Shown: one piece after another, positions 40,642 to 52,236 of the stretch
Layout: each line of letters begins with the position of its first letter
Position numbering within the stretch: position 1 is the first letter of the stretch
Assembly (NCBI GenBank): GCA_905250075.1
Contig: CAJNOP010000297.1
Coordinates: 138,991 to 202,990 of the forward strand
From: Rotaria sp. Silwood1
Lineage: Eukaryota; Rotifera; Eurotatoria; Philodinida; Philodinidae
DNA: 64,000 nt
Direction: 5' to 3'
Notes under the pieces: model-generated
What the model saw: the letters and a program-made list of their open reading frames with translations, nothing else
Database searches by the model: none
Told to the model about the DNA's origin: nothing
Position numbers and translations under genes: made by a program

Positions 40642-41519
40642 AAGGGTGGTCCAAAAGTTTCGACCCACCCTCGTAGATGGATCATATTTATGACAAACTT
40701 ATATACAATTAATTGGTCAAAATATGTGATTTTGTAGAGAAAAAGACGGGCTATCTTTCTATAACAAGATGTTTCGAAATGCTTGAGTATAAGATAATCA
40801 TATGACCATTTTATTCATTTCGAGTAAGCTTTTCTCATTTTGCGTTTTAAATAATAAAATATGTATATAAAATGTTTCTCGAAAAAAATATCTAAATGAT
40901 TTATAATTTTACCATACAAATGTGCTTTTTTAAAAATTATATCGATAACCACATTTTTGTTGTTTAAGACTATCAATAATCACATTTTGTTATGCGTTGA
41001 CCTCGTCTGCGAACAATTGCCTTTAGCCATTTTGGAATACTGTTGATCATTTTGGGTGTGGTGGGTGTGGGTCTGAGTAGACACAAAACAACCATATCCA
41101 CACCTACACCCACCCACGCACACCTACCCAGCACACCCACACCTACGCCCACATCCAAACCCACACCCTAATAAAATGTGATTGTTGATAGTCTTAAACA
41201 ACAAAAATTTGGTTATCGATATAATTTTTAAAAAAGCACATTTGTATGGTAAAATTATAAATCATTTAGATATTTTTTTCGAGAAACATTTTGTATACAT
41301 ATTTTATTATTTAAAACGCAAAATGAGAAAAGCTTACTCGAAATGAATAAAATGGTCATATGATTATCTTATACTCAAGCATTTCGAAACATCTTGTTAT
41401 AGAAAGATAGCCCGTCTTTTTCTCTACAAAATCACATATTTTGACCAATTAATTGTATATAAGTTTGTCATAAATATGATCCATCTACGAGGGTGGGTCG
41501 AAACTTTTGGACCACCCTG
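40642..41519. mobile_element. Mariner-type element with ~348-bp near-perfect inverted arms
   Basis: TA at 40640-40641 and 41520-41521. Ends AAGGGTGGTCCAAAAGTTT and, reversed, CAGGGTGGTCCAAAAGTTT, typical of mariner. Arms 40642-40989 and 41173-41519 differ at only a few positions. The spacer holds a minus-strand remnant reading INSIPKWLKAIVRRRGQ, compatible with the C-terminus of a mariner transposase, followed by a telomere-like repeat. A relative is at 63025-63661. Confidence 0.85.
41055..41169. repeat. Telomere-like inverted repeat, locus 5 (inside the mariner-type element)
   Basis: GGGTGTGGTGGGTGTGGG arm, spacer with AGTAGACACAAAACAACC, then CACACCTACACCCACCCACG-type arm to CACACCC. It sits in the spacer where the related element at 63025 has none, so it was probably inserted there. 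Confidence 0.8.
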
Positions 41520-42315
41520 TACTAGTGATGAGATATGGATTTATTTTCGATAGATTAATCATAACTCACCTGATGCTAACTGGCTTATTGAAGATAAATC
41601 GTTAAAGACTATTGTTCATGTAGATAGATTTGAACCAAAAGTTTGTTTCACATATTTTTTAAATGAAATAGTCCTGAGTGTTTATAATAGCAAGACTGTA
41701 GGTCATAAGTATTATAATGAAAATTGTCTGAAGCTTTTTGTTAATGTAATATAGAAACAAAGAAAGATATCAGATTCGTAAGGTACAAAATTGCTTGACG
41801 ATCATTGTTGACTTCACACTCATCCAATCTTATTAATTATTTGACAAAAGAAGGTAACAATATAATGTCACATTCGTCATATTCGCCATACCTAATACTA
41901 CATAATCTTTGGTTAAGTAATTCCATCGAACATAGTTTAACTGACTAAATCAATGAAATATGATATGCTTACGTGATTTCCAAGGTCACGAATTTTTTTT
42001 AGAAAAACTGTTCAAAAAAACTTTTAATAAATTGTTAGAAAAGATTGAACTTTGTATAAATAATAATGGCAAGTATCCTCAACATTTGACAAAATAAAAT
42101 TAAAAATATCTTCTTATCTTTAGATTTTTATTTAATGTTATCAGAACTTTTGGTCAGACCTAAGTAAAAAAGGGTTTCGTGCATCGTATGGAATTTAAAC
42201 AGAGTCTCATTCATCGTGCAAAACCTCGAAAAGGTTTCGATTCTTGCAACTAAATCGAAATCGTTTTAAGGATTCCGTGTATTTCCTACGAAATCCTTAA
42301 AAAATTTCCTCGTCT

Positions 42316-42382
42316 GGATATGGATGTGAGTTTGGATAAACAAAATATGATACTCACGCCCACACCATCAACACTCACACCC
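42316..42382. repeat. Telomere-like inverted repeat, locus 6 (degenerate)
   Basis: GGATATGGATGTGAGTTTGG arm, short spacer, ACTCACGCCCACACC and ACTCACACCC arm. Confidence 0.6.
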
Positions 42383-45334
42383 TAGTTATTGAATCATCAA
42401 TTATTAGAGTGTTCTCGCTTGCTGCAACAATTTGTAAAGTATCGCTGCACTTTTAGAAACGTTCTTGCAGCGATGTTCAAGGATTGCGGCCTAGAAATTC
42501 CTTGGCTATTGTGGAGCTCTCATCAGCGCTATAATAATTCTTCGGGTAAACTTGAATGGACCATTAGTTCATTGACAGTTTGGTTATTCATAGTGGCCAA
42601 AATGATGTTTTTTCTACAATAGTTTTCACTAAGAAACATTTATCTTAACGAATTTCTTGATGAATTTGAATGCGAGAGCAAAAAATATTGCGTATAGTGT
42701 TTTTTGCATTTTGGCAAATCATTGAATTGTGGAGGAATTGATAAGGAAGTCTAATTTTTCAATCCTTTGACATGCCTTACTCACCTTTAAAGATTGGTGA
42801 TAGAAATTTCTTTGTTTTTCTCTCACTGTTACATCCTGACTGTTTTTGGCTCGTACTTAGTTTTAATTCTATTTCTATTTTCGTATCACTTTGATTAACT
42901 TCGAAAAAAGGCCTAATACTTGAATTTATTTCAACATATTTGTTGACGTTCCATTCGAATGAAATAGATTAAAATATTTGGACTTTTTTTGAAGTCAATC
43001 AAAGGCATAGAAGGTCCATGATGGTTTTAGATGAATACAAGACTTATATTGAGTGGTATAGTTGTAATCCTGCCTTTATCTCCAGGATTCTACTCTATGA
43101 CTCACTCTCTTCAATTACTATATAAATGATATCAAAAAAAGAAAGCGATCACATAAAGCTGGAGCTATTCTCCAAAATGATAGCAATTTTGTATTCCGTG
43201 TTTCGTCTGCAGGTAAGTATTGATAACAGAAACCTTCTACGAGGAAAGTATCGCAAATATTTTCTAAGCTTTTGAAATAATATTCAATTCCAAAATATAG
43301 TTCAATAGGGCCAAGAGTATCTTCAAAGGATATGCGCTTATTGATTTTATAGGAAATACAGAATCATAAGTCAAAAATTCAATCAAAACGTTCTTGAGTT
43401 CGAAGCCAAATATCATTTTAAACGCTCAAAAACATTTCTGAATGTTTTTTCCATTACTTTTTCTTTGCTATATTCTTTTCGGTATTTGTTTTTATGGCAG
43501 TAGCTTCTATCTTGAACGCATATGAAGATTTCGTTATAGTTGTGAACAGAAGGTACAGAACAAGAGTGATAATAACGATCATGAAAGATGTATGTAATAG
43601 AGACCGAAACAGAATTGAATTATCGAATGAAGATTTTTTTAAACTGATCGAATCGAATCTGAATTGAGGTGCTGTCTACTCAAATTGAATCCGAATCGAG
43701 ATTTTCTTATTCTTTTCGGTCTCCAACGCGTAATACAGAATCGTTCACAGATTGTTTTTCTTAACATATTATTCACCATTCAAACGAGCTGACGAACCTG
43801 GTTAAAAATTGTTAAACTTTTCGAAATATTAAAATTTCTTCTTAGTGAGTATCAAAAACTTGATATAGTCATGACACTTAATTTGTTTCAAATCGAAAGG
43901 TTCATTCATGAGTCACATTTTCATTTCGACATCAAAACTTTCAAAAACATGATGTTGGAAACCGATCTAATTTTCTCGTTAACACTCGGAGCTAACATTC
44001 TTGTTGTTTCTCATTCTGTAGTCAAGAAGCTACAAAATTATAAAAAAGCTTTCTAAAATTTTATTTCCTGTGTGGAAAATTTTGCTTTGAATGGAAAGTT
44101 GCCTTTTTTGTTAACGAAAGTCGATCCATATTTCGACAACTTTAGCATTTGAAAAAAGAATCTAGTCGAATATTATGTTTTTTTATGATGACTTCCAGAA
44201 TTCAAATGATTTCGAACGTGCTAATTTGCTGGTAAAAAGTCAAAGATGAAAATTTTGATAGGAAATTCAAAATAGTCTAATGATTATAAAAATCATGTCA
44301 TTTGTTTCAAGTTTTTTCTTACAACCTAAACTTGTCGTAGAAAATACCGACATATGAGCAAATTTTGTTAAATATGTCCAATTTTTATTAGAAGGGTATG
44401 GGTATGGGTGTGTGCACAAAATAGACCCACACCCACACCCATTGTAGACTAATGTCAGCATTACGATAGAATCTGGTTGGAGCAGCAGCGATCGGAAAAC
44501 TTGACTTGAATGTATCGCCTCAGAAATACTAAGAGACAGCAAGAGCATCTTTACTCTGTAAAGAGACGATGGCTTAGTGAGCTTGACTAGATGTTAATTG
44601 TGTCCTGATAAAATGGAAATATTTCCGAGAGGAGATTTGTTACGTAAAGGCTTATTTCAGAGACCATAACAGGAACAGAAAAAATTATTATTCCCCGATT
44701 TTCTGATGATCATATTCTTTCAAAGCAATCCTCATCAGACGGACTCGTTTAATGTGATTGCTTTTTCTGAACCGTGTCTTCAAAAGTAATCAGAAGTTTA
44801 CCGAATTCATGATTAAGAAAACGATGCAAGTTTGAATCATTTTATACTAAAGTCTTAGTTATTTTAGTACGATCATATATTTTTCCTAGCGAGATCTGAA
44901 CAATGTTATACTAGAAATAAATCAGCATATTTCTCGTTGTTTAGCATGATATAATATTTACATATTTTCTTTGGTTGTAGGATTAATTTGGAACAATATA
45001 TTGAATAATCGAAGATTATATCATGCATCAATATTTTTAGAGTATAGTCCATTGGAAACAAGAGAGATGATGATAGGGGAAGAAAGAAAGTAATATATTT
45101 GAAATTTAGATAAACATGAGATCGAGTCTTCATTTTGTTCTCCATTCGACTCAGTAGATACCATAAAAAAATCCTTTAGTACAATCTCTATGGAATAAAA
45201 ATGTGAAACACGATGAAACTGCTTCAATTCAACATAAATACTCTCACTATATTTCTCGCAGTTTAGAATAATTTTACAATATAGATATACAAACTGCAGT
45301 AACTAAAAGGTTAGGACTTTTTTTTTGTAGAAAA
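42383..45334. other. Spacer with two small repeats
   Basis: No gene recognised; a 77-codon frame at 42389-42622 lacks context. 43600-43723 is a small inverted-repeat block with ends AGAGACCGAAA and TTTTCGGTCTC and inner (A)ATTGAATYCGAAT words. 44394-44440 is telomere-like locus 7: GGGTATGGGTATGGGTGTGT, spacer CACAAAATAGA, CCCACACCCACACCC. Confidence 0.6.
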
Positions 45335-47546
45335 ATGTCATTGGATTCACTTCTCATTATCGAGGGCGAGAACATCGAAAGTGCTGGAAGTGTTGCTGCA
45401 TATTCTTATGATAACATATTCTTGAATTATGCAGCTTCTAAGGCGTCGTTATTGACCGTTCAACTTCGACATTCTCAAACTGATCTTAATGCAGAACATC
45501 ATAATGAAAAACATGCCTTAACTGCATTGAATGAACGTTTCCATCTCTTCGTGGAATATGTTCAACGACTAGAAGAACAACATGCCAAATACATTGCTCA
45601 ATTGGTCTCATTCATACGACACTCATATGATATCAGTACTATTGAAAGTAAATACAAGAAAGAGTATGTGCATTTAAACTCTGATCTTATGGCATTAAAC
45701 AATGAAAAGATCGATGACGAAATTGGATATGAGATGTTTCAATTACAGGCTGCTATTTATTGTCAATTGATTGAGCTTGAACAATATACCAAAGACGAAC
45801 AATGTTTGAAATTAGAACAAGAATTGAATAAGACGTCGTCTATGCTCAATACTCTACGTACATCACATGCACATTTACAACAGGAAATAAAAACTCTGTT
45901 TGCATTACGCTCAGAAACATTACAACAGTATCTGATATTGACACAAAAGTGGTGTAACGTGAAAAAAAATACAAGGGAACAGAAATGGAATATGAAAATG
46001 TTGAAAAATCAAATTATTTTCTACAAGAATATACATTTGTATCTAAAGTCAGTATAGTTCATTGGATCTTTTCTTTTTCTTTCGATCGAGAAACATATTT
46101 TTCCTTTCTTTAAGAGAATTCAAATCATTCAATATTGAGCCAGTTGATGGCAGTAAATTTTGGGGGTCGGCATACGATGAATGTGTGAAGAAAATACGTC
46201 ATGATTTTGAATGGCTGTATGCAAAAATTCATCGTAAAATGATTGCATTCTTTGAATTAAAGATGCAAGACATGAAAACAGATGTTGAAGAATTATTGGA
46301 GTATCAGAAAGTCGAAATCGAGCAACTGGCTAAACGCATTCGACAATGGGAAAGCGAATGTGAAAAAATGCAGAAAAGTCTTTCATATGAAAAAGATTTG
46401 GGAATGAAATTGGAAGCTACGTGTTGTAAGTGAAATTTCATATCTTGTCATAAAAAGAAAAAGAAAATTTCAATACAGTTGCAGCTACTTTAACTATGCA
46501 TAAAGATTCTTACTATACAAATCATGATCAATGGCAAGATCAAAGGGGCAGCACATTGAACTGTCTATCAGAATCTGTAACAGAGCCTATAACCAGTCGG
46601 ATAAAACGTCTGCTCCTATCTGCAAGACAAATCTGACGATTTACTATTTTCGATATATACTTTAATGCTTATTAACAATTGTATTTCAGAAAAATTCTAT
46701 TTGACTTCTTATAGCTCAGCTAGAATCGAAACTCCAAACGATTCAACTTGAAAATGTCGAGGAATTAGAAAAACAATCGAAAGATATATCTATTTTAAAG
46801 GAAAAATTTACGATAATAGCCTATGATATTCAACAAATGCAAGAAAGGTTAGAAAGTTTGATCACAGTCGACAATAGGTACTAATTGTCTTCATGCATGA
46901 TTCTTCTAGAAACGTCAATTTAGAAATTGAAATTATTCTGTATCGTGACCTATTGGGATGCACTGAAAAACATAAAGAGTTAGTTGTCTCTTCTTCGTCA
47001 TCTGAAAGATCAATGGCAAGAAAATGGACTATAAAAGGCTATACAATTGGATCGGTTGGCATTAGTAAGTATGATTGATTATAAAAGAAAGAAAGAATTT
47101 GATTCATTTCTTGTTTGTAGAAGATTGTTCGCTCGATGGGGATTACATTACTGTAATAAATCATTCGAAGACTAAAAATTTTGATATTTCAAAATGGGTA
47201 CTTATACATCAGGTCGATTTTGAGCCGGTAGTTGAATATAAAATACCTGATGGAATTCAACTTCAAGAAGATGGTGAAGCAATAATTTATTCGACGCAAG
47301 GTGCGAATGTTGCTAAATTATCGTTAACTGATCATGCTATTTCATCGTTGTTACATCAAAAACTAGTGAATAGGGAACTGTTTTCATGGGGTAAGCGCGT
47401 ACATGACGTTGCTCTTTTTATTAATTAGTTTCTGTTTCGACTACCTAGGTAAGGGAAATGTACTCAAAACGGTCTTATTTAATCAACATGGCGAACAGGA
47501 ATCATCATATTTACAAACGATATTCTCTCACAGCGATATGATGTAG
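45335..47546 (+). CDS. Lamin-type intermediate filament protein with lamin-tail domain
   Basis: Exons 45335-46047, 46115-46425, 46715-46877, 46910-47064, 47121-47390 and 47449-47546; all GT-AG with closing phases, 569 residues. Coil 1A is at residues ~58-90 (EKHALTALNERFHLFVEYVQ), followed by long heptad coil 1B. Coil 2 spans exons 2-4 and ends with the helix-termination motif LEIEIILYRDLLG in exon 5. The tail has a lamin-tail (LTD) immunoglobulin-like fold (DGDYITVINHSKTKNFDISK, FSWGKGNVLKTVLFN). There is no basic nuclear-localisation cluster and no C-terminal CaaX (it ends SHSDMM), so it is more likely a protostome-type cytoplasmic filament than a nuclear lamin. The 290-bp intron 46426-46714 contains an alternative in-frame stretch that would end at TGA near 46634. 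Confidence 0.88.
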
Positions 47547-49520
47547 TATGCAAAAATACCAACACAAACTCTTTATTAATGGAAAATATACTCACCCCTT
47601 ATACCGAATTCTACTTTCTGACCTTCTTATTTTCGTAGATGCTTAGTTGAAAATTTGTAGCTTTATTTTGTATGTGTGCTTTCCTACTCCTACTATTGAT
47701 GATATAGTATAGTCTAAAAAAAAACAGTATACTTTTCGACTTTTCTGTTTTCATGGATTTACCTAAAGCTTTTTGGACACCTCATAGAATATGAAGATTC
47801 TATAGAAAAGTACTACTCCAATGCTCACAGTGACATAACCACATGGCACTATACAGGATACTTTGATCTCTTCAATGTACATTAAGCTTTGAGTGTACAA
47901 TTTTGCAAATAGTTTCGTAGAGCAAGATGAGATCTATCGATTGCGATATGATCGTTTTTTTTATAGTCGTGAAATGGCGAAGAAATATTCAAAATACGAT
48001 GATGGCTCTGAAAGCTCACTTTTCAGGTTGTCAAAGTCGTTTCATGTAATAAATCAACTTTGAACAATCAAGAACAAACTTTCAAACCATAACATTATGC
48101 ATTCGAGTAGGGTATAAGATTAACTATCTATCAACAATACTGAGTTCAAAATCTGAAATTTCACATGCATCTATATTTCTTTAATCTTCGTTATGAAATG
48201 TCACCTAAAAGATGTCCGAATCAATATTTTTGTCCGATACTGATGCAATTGGATAGCAAAAGTGAACACGAAGTCTTAATTTCATGAATAGAAGTCTATG
48301 TTTATTTCTTCTACGAGTCACTTTTTTTAATCCCATCTTTCATCAAGCATCATGCTAGTAGGGTAGAAATTTTCCGTAGATAGCTAATGGTCGATTATAA
48401 GGGTGTGGTAATGATTCTTCTCTTCTCTTGCAGTCACATACACACGTCACAACACCCACACCCACACTGACACGCAACTCATTCAAATCCCTTGCTTATG
48501 TTAAGATTTAAACGGTCGTTCATGGCGAAATGTACCGCTACCATAGTTATTAGTTCTAATCTACCTTCCATATATATATATGGTTGTCTGCAAAGAAACA
48601 GTCAATAGACGAAAAGCGTTTGAATACACATTCAGTGATTCTTTTGCGTGTCTGTTTCGAAAAATACCTAGAGATCCTTTTAGCGAAAAGAAATGTATTC
48701 TTATGAGGGCAGGTCCCCAAGTGATAAATTGCTTTTGAACTGGAGCTATATTTAATCGATAGGATCTAGTAAGTAAGTAAATATTCTAGAGTGATTGAAG
48801 TCACATAAAAGCAATAATTAGACTAGCCAATAGAAAAAATTTCCGAATTTTTTGAGCAAGTGTCCCTAAAATATAAATCTTTCAAAATATTCAAGCTTTT
48901 TACAATAATCACGACAAAGTGCCTATATTTTAAAAAATTCATATCTTGGAGAGAGTTAGTGAAAAAGCTTTCAATTTTTTTTTCTACAAACTAGCCTAAT
49001 CGATGCCTTTATGTGAACAAAGTTTCAGGACGAAATATAAAAGTATGATTTCGCTTGAAACTAGAGCTTTGCAGGGTGTGGGTGTGTGTGGGTGTGAGTG
49101 TGAGTGGATGTGGGGTGTGGGGTGGAGTGGGGTGTAGCTGGGTGTGGGTGTGTGTGGGTGTGCTGTGGGTGTGATGCGAGTGTGGGAGGGTGTGGATGTG
49201 TGGGTGTGGTGTGGGTGTGTGCGTGTGGGTGGCGGTGTGGGTGTGGGTGTGTGGGTATGGGTGGGTGTGGGTGTAGGTGTGCGTTATCGTATTCTCTATC
49301 TCTTCATCTTCACGCACCCACACCCACACCCACACCCTTTTAATAGTATAGGTTGAAATAGATTAACAGGTAATAATGTTTAACCTATATGACAGCAATA
49401 CAAGATGAAAATAAAATTGAAACAGCTAAGAAATCGTAATGATGATCTGTCAAGAAGTCTTCAGGTATGGAACTTCTACTTTAAACAGATAGCTTAATTC
49501 AAAACTCGAACATATACAAA
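47547..49520. other. Spacer with two telomere-like loci
   Basis: No gene recognised. 48401-48468 is telomere-like locus 8 (GGGTGTGGT, spacer with TTCTTCTCTTCTCTTG, ACAACACCCACACCCACAC). Confidence 0.5.
49074..49337. repeat. Telomere-like inverted repeat, locus 9 (long)
   Basis: About 207 bp of GGGTGTGTGGGTGTG-type arm (49074-49281), then spacer GTTATCGTATTCTCTATCTC followed by TTCATCTTCACG, then CACCCACACCCACACCC. The spacer is closely related to that of the locus at 58380-58736. Confidence 0.88.
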
Positions 49521-49681
49521 CGCGTTTAAACTGTTAAACGATTTTCGAATCGTAAAAAGCACGCACATTTTAACGCGTTAAAGTATCTAACGTTGTAAAA
49601 ACGCTTTTGAAAGTTTTAACGTGTTAAAATGTGCGTTTTGTACGATTTGGAACGCGTTCATTTTCGAGCGTTTTAACCCGT
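49521..49681. repeat. Inverted repeat rich in AACGCGTT words
   Basis: Arms 49548-49582 and 49614-49646 share GCACATTTTAACRCGTTAAA in inverted orientation, with outer partial pairing (CGCGTTTAAA / TTTTAACCCG). MITE-like; no target duplication identified. Confidence 0.6.
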
Positions 49682-49856
49682 TTTTTTATTGATTTTGACT
49701 TCCTGGGTAAAAGTCAATCTTATTCCATATATTTTCCTACAAACAATGTGCAAATTACTCGATGTATAATTTGTCTGTAAATTGTTAGGAAAGAAATTTT
49801 CCATCAATTAAATTGTGAAAAATGAAATGATTTAGAAAAAAAAAGTAAAAGAAGCT

Positions 49857-51572
49857 TTACAAAATGAGTCTTGGGTCACCAGACACTTTTCTGATTGTTG
49901 GATGATTCAAATAGGCTAAAGTCATCGTATCTTGGACATCAAGCTCAAAATCGAATATCGATAGATTCTCCATCATATGTGTTGAGTTGAGAGTGCGAGG
50001 ATTGATAACAATACCTTGCTGCCAATGCCATCGATACATAACTTGTGCAGGCGTTTTACCATGCTTTTGTGCGATTTGAGTAACATTGGGATGCTTACGC
50101 ATATCTGGAATAGGATTCCACGAGGGATCAAGCCACACTGTATGATTAGGGGCATCACCGGGAGAACAGCTATTAAAGGTAATATTGTGTTTTTTGCAAA
50201 AATCAAGAAGTTCGTCTTCATGCCAATAAGGATGAAATTCAACCTGTTCAAAAAAACATTTCACTGAGGAGAATATTTATAAAGCGAATATACTTGATTG
50301 ACACTGGGAATAGAAGAATTTAAATTAAAGATTTCTAATAAATGATTTACTTCAAAATTGCTCACACCAATCGCACGTACCTAAATGAGAAAAATTGATC
50401 AGAATCAATAATAAATGAAAAAATGTATCAAGAAGAATGACAATCTCAACATTCGGATGAATAATTAATCGAATTTTTTATCTGCAGATATGAACTTACT
50501 GGTAAACGGTTTTTCATTCATATCCTCCGAAAAACATATGAACATTTTTTAGCTTAAGTTTGTTAGTTGATATCATCAGTAGGAGATAATTTCCAGCAAT
50601 ACTTTTCTTGTCATTTATACTCTTTGTCTATCCTACTTTTTACAGTTGAATTCTTCTATTTGGATCAACCTTTTTTACATCATGCTCAATTTAATGGCAT
50701 GAATGTCTTTGCTAAATAAAGTTAACATTCGTATCTGAATGATTTAGCATATCTTGATGAATTGATAGAACAAATGTAACGCTTCAAAAATGATACAGAA
50801 CCCATATTGTATGGACCGATTGGAAACCGCCGATAAAGTCCGGTTATTTTCTTAACCGTCACTTAACCGCGGTTATTTTCCATTCTAACTACAGTTACAC
50901 AGCATAAAAACCGACGGTTAACCGTAATTAAACGTCTAGTTAACCGAAAAAGTAACCGGACAGCTAGCGAGAAACCGATTTTTACGGTTAAGCGAGGGTC
51001 GAGAAAATAATCGAAATTAACTGGTAGTTTTCGACTGGTTCATATAACATGAGAAGTGTTCAAAAAGGATCACATTATAGCGGAATACTAAACGTATGTA
51101 TCCAAGCTGTAATAGGGATGCTCAGAAACATCGAAATTAAAATAACTGAAGCCGAGATATTCCTCTGTTTCACTTGCGTTAGTTTGAGGTTTTATTATCA
51201 CAAAAAAATATCACTTTGAATTATTACTTTGATGTTTCTTTAACGTCACAATTAAGAAAACAAAGAAAAGAGTACAGACGTATCCTGTCCTAATAATCTT
51301 CACTGTCAAACTTAATCTAACTATTATTTTTTTTGATAGGGCTAAAATAAAATTTGGCATTTTACCGCTAAGCTCAAGTTCATACGATGAAAACTCACGA
51401 AACCATTGAAGAAACACTGACTCTGACTTTTTCTAATATGCTCGTTGTTTTCATGGAAATTTCATAAAATTCTTACACGTTGCTGATCAAATAATTTTTG
51501 TAATGCTTGCCATGTTTGGATACGACAGTCAGCCCAAGTTGATTTTCCTTGTTTGCAAGAAGGAAATGGCCC
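49857..51572 (-). CDS. Aldo-keto reductase, 3' exons only (5' part in gap)
   Basis: NADPH-dependent carbonyl/aldehyde reductase family. Exons on the minus strand: 51477-51572 (runs into the gap; TWADCRIQTWQALQKLFDQQ), 50294-50380 (VRAIGVSNFEVNHLL), 49857-50243 (VEFHPYWHEDELLDFCKKHN to the stop). Diagnostic: R-IGVSNF, SVNQVEFHPYW (cofactor-binding Asn/Gln), and the C-terminal MENLSIFDFEL block. The catalytic Asp-Tyr-Lys-His residues lie upstream and are hidden by the 100-N gap. The usual IPKS cofactor-phosphate motif reads INPRT and the SPLG loop reads SPGDA, so substrate or cofactor preference may be shifted. The 1096-bp intron (50381-51476) is far longer than others here and carries an inverted repeat. 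Confidence 0.85.
50812..50985. repeat. Intronic inverted repeat rich in AACCG/CGGTT
   Basis: GTCCGGTTATTTTCTTAACCG on the left pairs with the reverse of AACCGAAAAAGTAACCGGAC on the right; many CCGGTTA and GTTAACCG words. Probably a MITE in the aldo-keto reductase intron. Confidence 0.6.
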
Positions 51573-51672
51573 NNNNNNNNNNNNNNNNNNNNNNNNNNNN
51601 NNNNNNNNNNNNNNNNNNNNNNNNNNNNNNNNNNNNNNNNNNNNNNNNNNNNNNNNNNNNNNNNNNNNNNNN
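51573..51672. other. Assembly gap (100 N)
   Basis: One hundred undetermined bases; truncates the aldo-keto reductase gene and abuts a tandem repeat, which may be why assembly failed. Confidence 0.99.
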
Positions 51673-51689
51673 AATCTCATACTGCAAAT

Positions 51690-51925
51690 ATGAAAATATA
51701 CTAAATAAAACCATAACCAAAATGCATTGAATACTTCGCATATATTGTTCTAAATTCCATGATATAAAAAACGAAGAATATCCGATCTCGTATTGAAAAT
51801 ATTAAAACATACCAAAAAGAACCATTGTTATCATGCATTGAATACTTCATATACCTCGTACCAATATCTAAAATAAAAGAAACATACCAAGAAAAACTAT
51901 ACCACAGTGCCCTCAATACTTCTAA
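51690..51925. repeat. Degenerate tandem repeat beside the gap
   Basis: At least three copies of a unit containing ACATACCAAAAAGAACCAT and TGCATTGAATACTTC, near 51698, 51806 and 51880; spacing 75-110 bp. Confidence 0.65.
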
Positions 51926-52145
51926 CACGTCAAGATAATATTGAAGGTAACATTCAGCTTCTGTTACACATAATCTGAAAAATTTCCTTAAAAAAATTTA
52001 AATGATTAAAATCAGTTTGTCTTGAAAATTTATTTATACGTATTATAGTAAAAATTCTGACTTCTATAAAAGCATAAATTCATACTGGCATAGAGATATA
52101 AACATGTAGAATTATCATGGTATAGGACATAGTGGTATAGAGATG

Positions 52146-52171
52146 GGTGTGGGTGTGGGTGTGTGCCATAA
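52146..52171. repeat. Telomere-like short array, locus 10 (one-sided)
   Basis: ATGGGTGTGGGTGTGGGTGT followed by GTGCC; no opposite arm is seen. Confidence 0.65.
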
Positions 52172-52236
52172 CAGATAGTCAATCATAATTACAATCAGTT
52201 ACTAAAGAAGAAGCAAAGCATTTTAAAAAAACATGC

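Larger units (their letters stand above)
40370..42170. repeat. Large inverted repeat with ~190-bp arms enclosing a mariner-type element
   Basis: 40370-40562 and the reverse complement of 41985-42172 are clearly homologous (roughly 90% by eye), sharing ATTAAATAAAAATCTAAAGA and AGGATACTTGCCATTATTAT. Between them lie the mariner-type element and about 450 bp of other sequence. Telomere-like loci at 40189 and 42316 bracket the arms on each side, suggesting one composite foldback structure of about 2.2 kb. Confidence 0.75.

Noticed and set aside
49009-49356. Open frames of Cys/Gly/Val and His/Thr/Pro repeats
   Set aside because: Same artefact across the telomere-like locus at 49074-49337.
51462-51741. 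Frames running across the run of N
   Set aside because: Continuity through 100 undetermined bases is meaningless; only the 51477-51572 part is a real aldo-keto reductase exon.
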